NCBI GenBank assembly: GCA_016791085.1 | Contig: JAEUNN010000564.1 | Location: forward strand, 1 to 12,410 | Direction of reading: 5' to 3' | DNA: 12,410 bases | From: Rhodocyclaceae bacterium | GTDB taxonomy: Bacteria > Pseudomonadota > Gammaproteobacteria > Burkholderiales > Rhodocyclaceae | Part shown: in pieces, positions 6,851 to 12,410 of the stretch | How the letters are laid out: each line of letters opens with the position of its first letter | How positions within the stretch are numbered: the stretch's first letter is position 1 | Notes under the pieces: generated by a model | Told to the model about the DNA's origin: nothing | Seen by the model: the letters and a program-made list of their open reading frames with translations, nothing else | Databases searched by the model: none | Position numbers and translations under genes: made by a program

Positions 6851-7576
6851 ATGACGACAATCTCGGCAAATCTGCAAGCCGTGCGCACTCGCATCGAGGC
6901 CGCCGCGCGTGCCGCGGGGCGCGATCCCGCGACGATTTGCCTTATTGCCGTTACCAAGACCTGGCCGGCTGCTGCGGTGTCCGATGCGGCCGCCTGCGGC
7001 CAGCGTGCCTTCGGAGAGAATTATGCCCAAGAGGGCGTCCAAAAGGTGCGCGAATTGGCCGGCCTGGGGCTGGAGTGGCATTTCATCGGACCTCTGCAAA
7101 GCAACAAGACCCAATTGATCGCGGCCCATTTCGACTGGGTGCATGGCGTGGACCGCGCAAAAATCGCCGCGCGCCTGTCCGCGCAGCGCGCGCCGGCGCA
7201 AGCGCCGCTGCAGGTTTGCATCCAGGTCAATCTGGGCGGTGAATCCAGCAAATCCGGCGTCGCGCCGCAGGCGGTGGCAGAACTTGCCCGGGTGATCGAA
7301 AATTTACCCGGTTTGCGCCTGCGCGGCCTCATGTGCATACCCGAAGCGACCGAAAATACGGTACTGCTGGCGCGTCGCTTCGGCGAGCTTGCCGCCCTGC
7401 GCGATGCACTCAACGCCGCCGGGTTTGCGCTCGACACGCTGTCCATGGGCATGTCGCAGGATTTTGAACTGGCGATTGCGCACGGCGCCACCATGGTGCG
7501 CGTGGGCAGTGCGATATTCGGCACGCGCGCGGGCGGGCCGCCGGACGGACCGGCAAGTGAAAAGGAGTCATCATGA
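6851..7576 (+). CDS. yggS: YggS/PROSC pyridoxal-phosphate homeostasis protein
   Basis: This 241-aa single-domain (alanine-racemase-like barrel) PLP-binding protein balances free pyridoxal phosphate and amino-acid metabolism in the cytoplasm; it has no known catalytic product. The PLP lysine is K36 in AVTKT. Other family motifs are FGENYAQEG (54-62), WHFIGPLQSNK (76-86), SMGMSQDFELAI (198-209) and GSAIFGTR (219-226). The ATG at 6851 gives the usual start; an upstream extension to 6593 would run into pilT. No strong Shine-Dalgarno precedes it. A candidate -10 lies at 6822-6827. Its TGA overlaps the proC ATG (ATGA, 7573-7576), matching the widespread yggS-proC pairing; proline levels are among the phenotypes tied to this family. 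Confidence 0.95.
   Translation: MTTISANLQAVRTRIEAAARAAGRDPATICLIAVTKTWPAAAVSDAAACGQRAFGENYAQEGVQKVRELAGLGLEWHFIGPLQSNKTQLIAAHFDWVHGVDRAKIAARLSAQRAPAQAPLQVCIQVNLGGESSKSGVAPQAVAELARVIENLPGLRLRGLMCIPEATENTVLLARRFGELAALRDALNAAGFALDTLSMGMSQDFELAIAHGATMVRVGSAIFGTRAGGPPDGPASEKESS
7562..7567 (+). promoter_or_regulatory. Ribosome binding site of proC
   Basis: AAGGAG, a near-consensus Shine-Dalgarno, lies 5 nt before the proC ATG and inside the end of yggS. It is one of the best ribosome binding sites in the window. Confidence 0.75.
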
Positions 7577-8388
7577 AAATCAGCTTTATCGGCGGCGGCA
7601 ATATGGCGACCGCCCTGATCGGCGGCCTGCTGGAACGCGGCACGCCGGCATCCGGCCTGCAGGTGGTCGAAATCGGCGCCGAGGCGCGTGACCGCCTGGT
7701 GCAGAAATTCGGCGTACGCGCGGTGGCCGCGCCGGATGCCCAATTGCTGGATTGCGACCTGCTGTTGCTGGCCGTCAAACCGCAGCAGATGCGCGAGGCC
7801 CTGGCTGGCTTTGCGGGCCAGCTCACGCGCCAGGTCGTGGTAAGCATCGCGGCCGGGCTGCGCAGTGCCGATCTGGCGCGCTGGCTGGGCGGTTATCGGC
7901 GCATCGTGCGGGCCATGCCCAATACGCCGGCGCTCATCGGCGCCGGCATGACCGGCCTGTACGCCGATCCCAGCCTCAGCGCGGCCGAGCGCAGTGCCGC
8001 CGAAAGCGTGCTGGCGGCGGTCGGCGCCACGCTATGGATAAGCGACGAATCCATGATGGATGCCGTCACGGCGATATCCGGCAGCGGACCGGCCTATGTG
8101 TTCCATTTCATCGAAGCGCTCGAAGCCGCCGCGCGTGCACAAGGGTTCAATGCCGCGTCGGCGCGCCTGCTGGCCCTGCAGACCTGCCTGGGGGCGGCCC
8201 GCCTGGCCGCGCAGAGCGAGGACGATCCGGCTACCTTGCGCGCCAAGGTAACCTCGAAAGGGGGCACCACCGAAGCCGCGCTGGCAAGTTTCGCCAGCGA
8301 CAATCTGCTCGCAATGGTGGGCCGTGCCGTGGACGCCGCCTGCGCGCGCGGGCGCGAATTGGGCGATACGCTCGGGCGTGACGCCTGA
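7573..8388 (+). CDS. proC: Pyrroline-5-carboxylate reductase
   Basis: This 271-aa cytoplasmic enzyme reduces pyrroline-5-carboxylate to L-proline with NAD(P)H, the last step of proline synthesis. The N-terminal Rossmann motif is FIGGGNMA (5-12), followed by AVKP (67-70), RAMPNTPALIGAGM (113-126), AISGSGPAYVF (167-177) and the substrate-loop signature VTSKGGTTEAAL (226-237). The last has Lys where the textbook motif is TSPGGTT; I expect this to be tolerated. Length is typical. It is coupled to yggS by a 4-bp overlap with a strong Shine-Dalgarno, so expression is probably high and linked. Confidence 0.97.
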   Translation: MKISFIGGGNMATALIGGLLERGTPASGLQVVEIGAEARDRLVQKFGVRAVAAPDAQLLDCDLLLLAVKPQQMREALAGFAGQLTRQVVVSIAAGLRSADLARWLGGYRRIVRAMPNTPALIGAGMTGLYADPSLSAAERSAAESVLAAVGATLWISDESMMDAVTAISGSGPAYVFHFIEALEAAARAQGFNAASARLLALQTCLGAARLAAQSEDDPATLRAKVTSKGGTTEAALASFASDNLLAMVGRAVDAACARGRELGDTLGRDA

Positions 8389-8457
8389 TGCCAACCCGCG
8401 CCCGAGCCTGCCTCGACAACCCCGCCTACCCAGCCGTTATCCGGAATTTCCCCTGCC
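8389..8457 (+). promoter_or_regulatory. C-rich, G-poor spacer between proC and yggT (possible Rho loading site)
   Basis: This 69-nt spacer contains 34 C and 13 G on the coding strand by my count, against a balanced C and G content in the flanking genes. Untranslated C-rich, G-poor RNA is the kind of sequence Rho uses for loading. No hairpin terminator and no Shine-Dalgarno for yggT are visible in it. Confidence 0.3.
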
Positions 8458-9042
8458 ATGGCGAATAGTTTGCTGACCCAATTGCTGCTGTTGATACTGG
8501 ACGCGGTATTCGGATTTTTCACGAGCGTGCTGCTGGCGCGTTTTTACATGCAGTGGGCGCGCGTGTCCTTCCGCAACCAGATCGGCGTGTTCGTGATCGC
8601 CGTGACCGACTGGATCGTGCAGCCGGCGCGGCGCATATTTCCGCTGCGCTCCAGTCTCGATCTGCCCACGCTGCTGTGCGCCTGGGTGCTGCAGGTCCTG
8701 CTGTCCCTGCTGACCGCCTGGATTGCCGGGATGGCTTTGAGCTCCTTGCTGAATTCCATCGTCGGGCTCATGCTCATAGGCGTGCTCGAATTAATCCGGC
8801 TGTCGGTATTTTTCCTGATGTTCGTGGTGATCGTGGCCGCGGTCATGAGCTGGATCAGCAGCTACAACCCCCTTGCCACCGTGCTGACCGGCATTGCGCG
8901 TCCGTTTCTGCGCCCCTTCCAGCGCATGTTGCCGCCGGTCGGCGGGGTGGACCTGTCGCCGCTGCTGCTGCTGCTGGTACTGCAAATGGTGCTGCTGTTG
9001 ATAGGCTGGGCGCGTAGCGGCCTGGGTTCATTGTTGCGGTGA
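8458..9042 (+). CDS. yggT: YggT family integral membrane protein
   Basis: This 194-aa protein has two YGGT repeats, each with a pair of hydrophobic helices and a conserved loop. The first loop contains VTDWIVQPARRIFPL (49-63). The second, SWISSYNPLA through RPFLRPFQRMLPP (131-160), is the clearest family match. The family is linked to osmotic and ion stress in E. coli and to cell division or membrane organisation in other bacteria and plastids, but its molecular function is unsettled. The ATG start has no good Shine-Dalgarno and follows a C-rich spacer. Its TGA overlaps the GTG of yggU (GTGA, 9039-9042), as expected for co-translated partners. Confidence 0.92.
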   Translation: MANSLLTQLLLLILDAVFGFFTSVLLARFYMQWARVSFRNQIGVFVIAVTDWIVQPARRIFPLRSSLDLPTLLCAWVLQVLLSLLTAWIAGMALSSLLNSIVGLMLIGVLELIRLSVFFLMFVVIVAAVMSWISSYNPLATVLTGIARPFLRPFQRMLPPVGGVDLSPLLLLLVLQMVLLLIGWARSGLGSLLR

Positions 9043-9344
9043 CTTTGCCGGCCTGGATCAGGCCCGAAGCCGGCGCGGCGCTGCTGTCCATACACGTACA
9101 GCCGGGCGCCAAATCGACCCGGCTTGCCGGCCTCTACGGCGACGCCTTGAAAATACGCCTCGCCGCGCCGCCCGTCGAAGGCCGCGCCAATGCCGCGCTG
9201 ATCGAATTCGTGGCCGGCCTGCTGCACCTGCCCAGGCGCGACGTGGAACTGGTGAGCGGCGCCGCGGCGCGTTCCAAGCGCCTGCGGGTTGCGCTGAATG
9301 CGGCACGGGTGGCCGAACTGTTGGCCGCGGCGAGCGAGGACTGA
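9039..9344 (+). CDS. yggU: YggU family protein (DUF167)
   Basis: This 101-aa cytoplasmic protein of unknown function belongs to the DUF167/YggU family. Family hallmarks are HVQPGAKSTRLAGLYGD (19-35), LKIRLAAPPVEGRANAALI (37-55), and an SGAAARSKRLRV region (73-84). The start is GTG, overlapping the yggT stop by 4 bp; no ATG in the same frame would preserve the N-terminal domain. It closes the pilT-divergent operon yggS-proC-yggT-yggU. It converges with the response-regulator gene across 28 bp, in which I see only a weak GC-rich inverted repeat and no U tract. Confidence 0.92.
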   Translation: MTLPAWIRPEAGAALLSIHVQPGAKSTRLAGLYGDALKIRLAAPPVEGRANAALIEFVAGLLHLPRRDVELVSGAAARSKRLRVALNAARVAELLAAASED

Positions 9345-9372
9345 GCTGCCCTGGACGGGTGCCCCGGCCCGC

Positions 9373-11808
9373 TCAGATTTTGCCGCGGCGCGCCAGATCC
9401 GAGCGCATCAAATCTTCCAGCGCGGTCGGGCGGCCGAACAGAAAGCCCTGCAATTCGTCGGCGCCGATGGCGGCCAGCACCTCGGCCTGGGCCGCGTTTT
9501 CCACGCCTTCCGCGGTTACCTTGAGGCCCAGCGTGCGGCTCATGCTGACGATGGCCTGGATGATCGCGGCGTCGGGACCGTCATTGCCCACTTCGCGCAC
9601 GAAGGACGAGGCGATCTTGAGCCGCCCTATGGGCAGATGTTTGAGCAGGGCCAGCGAAGAATGGCCGGTGCCGAAGTCGTCGATGGCGATGCGCACGCCC
9701 AGCTGTTTCAGCCCATTTAGCACGTGCAGGTTCTGTTCCAGCGCCTGCAGGGTGCTTTCGGTGATTTCCACCTCCAGGCGTTCGGGTGCCAGTTTGCTGG
9801 CGGCGAGCGCCTCGCGCACTTCCTGCACCAGTTGCGGGCTCAGCGCAACCTGACGCGCGGACACATTGACCGCCACCCGCAGAGGCATGCCGGTGGCGCT
9901 TTCCCAGGCCACCATGTCCTGGCAGGCCTGGCGCAGCGCCCAACTGCCGATCGCCGCGATGAGGCCGGTATCTTCGGCCACGTCGATGAAACTGGCCGGC
10001 GCGAGCAGCCCGTATTCGGGATGTTTCCCGCGCAACAGCGCTTCCACCGCGACCATCTGGCGGTCGGACGCGCGCACCTGCGGCTGGTAGAACAACATCA
10101 TGGTGCCCGCCGCGACCGCGGCGCGCAAGCCCTGTTCGATGCGCATGCGCTGGCTGGCGCGCGCGGCCAGTTCGCCGGTATGGAAACAGTAGCGGTTGCG
10201 GCCCTGCTGTTTGGCGCTGTACATGGCGGTGTCGGCCGCTTTCAGCAGTTCGTGGCGGTCGCCGCCGTCGTCCGGGTAAATCGCGATACCCATGCTGGTC
10301 GAAACGGTAACGGTTTCAGAGCCCAGATCGACCGGCTCGGCCACGGTTTCGAGCAGTTTGCGCGCGAGTATGGCGGCATCTTCGGGGTGCGTGACGTCGT
10401 CCAGGATCACCACGAATTCGTCGCCGCCCAGGCGCGCCGGCGTATCGCTGGCGCGCGCGGCGCCCTTGATGCGCGCGGCGATGGTTTTGAGCAACAGGTC
10501 GCCGGCATCGTGGCCCAAGGTGTCATTGACGATCTTGAAATCGTCCAGATCCAGGAACAGCAGCGCGCAGCGCGTGCTCTTGCGCTGTGCCTGTTCGATC
10601 GCGTGGTCCATGCGATCGGCGAACAACAGGCGGTTGGCGAGCCCGGTAAGCTGGTCGTGGTGGGCCAGGTGATTGAGGCGGTCCTCAGCCTGGCGCATGG
10701 CACTGATGTCGGAAAACGCGCACACATAGTGCGATACCTGTGCGTCGGCGTCGCGCACCACGGCCAGGCTTTCCCAGGCCGGAAACACCGTGCCGTCCTT
10801 CTTGCGGCAATAGGTTTCGCCCTGCCATTTGCCGTCTTCGGTCTTGGCCAGCCGCGGATAGAACGGGTCGCTGTGGCGGCGCGCGTGGATGAGGGTTTCC
10901 ACGTCCGCGCCAACGGCATCGCTGGTACTGAAGCCGGTAATGGCCGTGAATGCGGGGTTCACGGACACGATGCGGCGCGCCGCGTCGGTCACGAATATCG
11001 CCTCCGCAGTGGTGTTGAACACCACTCCGGCCTGGCGCAACTGGTCGTCCAGGCGGCGGCGCTCGGTCACGTCCTGCAGGATGCCCACGACGCGTTCGGG
11101 CTGGCTCGGGGTGGCGCCATAGGCTTTGGCATGTACCTCTATCCAGCGTATGTCGCCGGCTTCGGGGCCGGTGCGGAACGTGAAATTGAGCGGTCCTTCG
11201 GTATCCAGGGCGGTGCGCATGGCGGCCGCGATCGCCGCACGGTCGTCCGCGTGCACGCGCTCGAGGAATTTCGCCCAGGGCTCGTGCACGGGTTCGGGCA
11301 CCCAGCCCAGCATGGCTTTGACATAGCCGCTGCCGGCCACCTGATCGGACCCGCTGTCCCATTCCCAGACGCTCATTTCGGCGGCTTCCAGTGCCAGCCG
11401 CAGGCGCTCCTTGCCGCGCTCCAGTTCGCTCTCGGCGCGGTGGCGCGCCAGCGCCATCTGCACCGTGGCATGCAGCTCGCGCAGTTCGGCGGGCTTCACG
11501 AGATAGCCGAAAGGCATGCTTTCCTGCGCGCGCTTGAGCACGCTGTCTTCCGAATAGGCGGTCAGGAACACCACCGGAATGGCGTGTTCGGCATGGATGA
11601 GCGTGGCCGCCTCGATGCCGTCCATGGCGCCGTCCAGATGGATGTCCATGAGCACCAGATCGGGACGCAGGTTTTCCGCCAGACGTATGGCCTGGTTCCC
11701 GCTTGCGGCCAGCCCGACTACCTTGTAATCGAGGCTTTCGAGCTGGCGCTTGAGATTGAACGCAATGATGCGTTCATCTTCGACCACCAGGACTTTAACC
11801 GCTGTCAT
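9373..11808 (-). CDS. REC-PAS-PAS-GGDEF-EAL response regulator, cyclic-di-GMP turnover
   Basis: This 811-aa soluble protein combines a receiver with both cyclic-di-GMP synthesis and breakdown domains. REC (about 4-120) has E10/D11, phospho-acceptor D55, T83 and K105, so it should be phosphorylatable. Two PAS domains follow (about 135-252 and 257-375). The GGDEF domain (about 376-545) has an intact GGDEF at 461-465 and an RxxD inhibitory site, RASD, at 452-455. The EAL domain (about 553-805) keeps E589 (EAL), N648, E681, D710/D711, K731, E767 and Q787. However, the LKID motif reads LKIAS, with A733 for Asp, and the preceding PID reads PIG. Net activity, cyclase or phosphodiesterase, cannot be told. 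Its ATG overlaps the kinase stop (ATGA, 11805-11808), and AAGGTGAGG upstream is a strong Shine-Dalgarno, so it is the kinase's likely partner. Confidence 0.95.
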   Translation of the reverse strand: MTAVKVLVVEDERIIAFNLKRQLESLDYKVVGLAASGNQAIRLAENLRPDLVLMDIHLDGAMDGIEAATLIHAEHAIPVVFLTAYSEDSVLKRAQESMPFGYLVKPAELRELHATVQMALARHRAESELERGKERLRLALEAAEMSVWEWDSGSDQVAGSGYVKAMLGWVPEPVHEPWAKFLERVHADDRAAIAAAMRTALDTEGPLNFTFRTGPEAGDIRWIEVHAKAYGATPSQPERVVGILQDVTERRRLDDQLRQAGVVFNTTAEAIFVTDAARRIVSVNPAFTAITGFSTSDAVGADVETLIHARRHSDPFYPRLAKTEDGKWQGETYCRKKDGTVFPAWESLAVVRDADAQVSHYVCAFSDISAMRQAEDRLNHLAHHDQLTGLANRLLFADRMDHAIEQAQRKSTRCALLFLDLDDFKIVNDTLGHDAGDLLLKTIAARIKGAARASDTPARLGGDEFVVILDDVTHPEDAAILARKLLETVAEPVDLGSETVTVSTSMGIAIYPDDGGDRHELLKAADTAMYSAKQQGRNRYCFHTGELAARASQRMRIEQGLRAAVAAGTMMLFYQPQVRASDRQMVAVEALLRGKHPEYGLLAPASFIDVAEDTGLIAAIGSWALRQACQDMVAWESATGMPLRVAVNVSARQVALSPQLVQEVREALAASKLAPERLEVEITESTLQALEQNLHVLNGLKQLGVRIAIDDFGTGHSSLALLKHLPIGRLKIASSFVREVGNDGPDAAIIQAIVSMSRTLGLKVTAEGVENAAQAEVLAAIGADELQGFLFGRPTALEDLMRSDLARRGKI

Positions 11809-12410
11809 GTTGCGGCCTCACCTTCATTGAGCGAAAAATAAAGTTCGAAGCGCGCGCCCGGATGGTTGTACACCTTGAGCACGCCATGTATCTGATCGGC
11901 CAGCAGACTAACCAGCTGCAGACCCAGGGTTTCCGCCTGATTGAGTTCGAAGTTGTCGGGCAGGCCGACCCCGTCGTCGGCGACCGTTACAACGACCATA
12001 TCGGCCGGCAGGCGTTCCAGTGTAATTTGCACGGTACCGTTGCGTCCGTCCGGAAATGCATGCTTGAACGCATTCGTCACCACCTCATTGACGAACAGGC
12101 CGCAAGGGATGACGCGGTCCAGTTGCAGATATACCGCGCCATCCGTGGGCGTATCGATGCGTATGTCGGCGCGTTTGCGCACATTGCCATAGCTGCCGTG
12201 CAGCAGATGCACGAGGCGCTGCAGGTATTCGCCCAGGTCGAGCCGCGAAAAGTCCTTGCGTTCGTACAGCAGCTGGTGGATCAGGGACATGGTTTTGACG
12301 CGCCCCTGCGCTTCGTCCAGCACCGCCTGCACGGCCGGGTCGGTGCTCGATCCGGCCTGCAGGTTGAGCAGGCTGGAAATGACGGTCAGATTGTTCTTGA
12401 CGCGGTGATG
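11805..12410 (-). CDS. HisKA_2-type sensor histidine kinase, 5' part cut by window
   Basis: The frame is open to the right edge; 201 residues are visible. The first visible residues are HHRVKNNLTVISSLLNLQ, the H-box of the HisKA_2 (HWE-related) family. The phospho-accepting His is most likely the second one (codon 12405-12407), by comparison with the HRVKN core. A HATPase_c domain follows: N-box NEVVTNAFKHAF, G1 box DDGVGLPDNF, then LGLQLVSLLADQIHG. Sensor domains lie outside the window, so the stimulus is unknown. An internal GTG at 12330-12332 could be mistaken for the start, but it would delete the H-box. It overlaps the downstream REC-GGDEF-EAL gene by 4 bp, strongly suggesting a cognate phosphorelay that controls cyclic-di-GMP. 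Confidence 0.9.
   Translation of the reverse strand, partial: HHRVKNNLTVISSLLNLQAGSSTDPAVQAVLDEAQGRVKTMSLIHQLLYERKDFSRLDLGEYLQRLVHLLHGSYGNVRKRADIRIDTPTDGAVYLQLDRVIPCGLFVNEVVTNAFKHAFPDGRNGTVQITLERLPADMVVVTVADDGVGLPDNFELNQAETLGLQLVSLLADQIHGVLKVYNHPGARFELYFSLNEGEAAT
11816..11824 (-). promoter_or_regulatory. Ribosome binding site of the response regulator
   Basis: Minus-strand AAGGTGAGG ends 7 nt before the ATG at 11806-11808, within the end of the kinase gene. It confirms the chosen start and suggests strong translation of the regulator relative to the kinase. Confidence 0.65.

Noticed and set aside
7573..8388. Lys for Pro in the proC TSPGGTT signature as a sign of altered function
   Set aside because: All other ProC motifs are intact and the position varies among homologues as far as I recall, so it is not worth a separate finding.
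9345..9372. Possible terminator between the convergent yggU and response-regulator genes
   Set aside because: Only a 4-bp GC inverted repeat is visible and no T tract follows on either strand.
9724..11841. A 705-codon plus-strand open frame antisense to the response regulator
   Set aside because: It mirrors a gene with five recognisable domains. Its translation is rich in His, Gly, Arg and Ala with no domain, a usual by-product of GC-rich codon bias.
1..12410. CRISPR arrays, tRNA or rRNA genes, insertion sequences, attachment sites, toxin-antitoxin or defence genes
   Set aside because: No direct-repeat series, cloverleaf-like sequence, transposase motif or terminal inverted repeats were seen, and nearly all bases belong to recognised chromosomal genes.

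Overview
The window is a gene-dense, high-GC bacterial chromosome segment with 12 protein genes, no RNA genes and no mobile elements. It most likely comes from a betaproteobacterium. The best evidence is the order pilU-pilT <-> yggS-proC-yggT-yggU, a layout known from Pseudomonas and Betaproteobacteria. HemJ-type heme synthesis, an AscD-like ferredoxin reductase and an EAL/HDOD protein fit the same group. The genus cannot be fixed from the sequence alone.

Layout. (1) 1-2011, minus strand: a [2Fe-2S]/FAD/NAD(P)H oxidoreductase whose stop overlaps the start of an EAL-like/HDOD signalling protein; that protein runs off the left edge. (2) 2032-4504, plus strand: a YeeZ-like SDR protein, HemJ (protoporphyrinogen oxidase) and an RlmL-like THUMP methyltransferase in one tight operon. 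It diverges from (1) across only 20 bp. (3) 4516-6774, minus strand: pilT then pilU, the type IV pilus retraction ATPases. (4) 6851-9344, plus strand: yggS (PLP homeostasis), proC (last step of proline synthesis), yggT (membrane protein) and yggU (DUF167). (5) 9373-12410, minus strand: a HisKA_2-type histidine kinase, cut by the right edge, translationally coupled to an 811-aa REC-PAS-PAS-GGDEF-EAL response regulator.

How it works together. Blocks 2 and 4 are housekeeping. Blocks 1, 3 and 5 share a surface-motility and cyclic-di-GMP theme: a degenerate EAL/HDOD protein, the pilus retraction motors, and a phosphorelay-controlled dual GGDEF/EAL enzyme. A direct functional link among them is inference only.

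I see no clearly undescribed system. The points most worth a second look are an extended -10 element placed so that the SDR mRNA would be leaderless, an Ala in place of the conserved Asp of the KID motif in an otherwise intact EAL domain, the coupling of a redox flavoprotein to a catalytically dead EAL/HDOD protein, and overlapping -10 elements between pilT and yggS. No gene-free stretch exceeds 80 bp.
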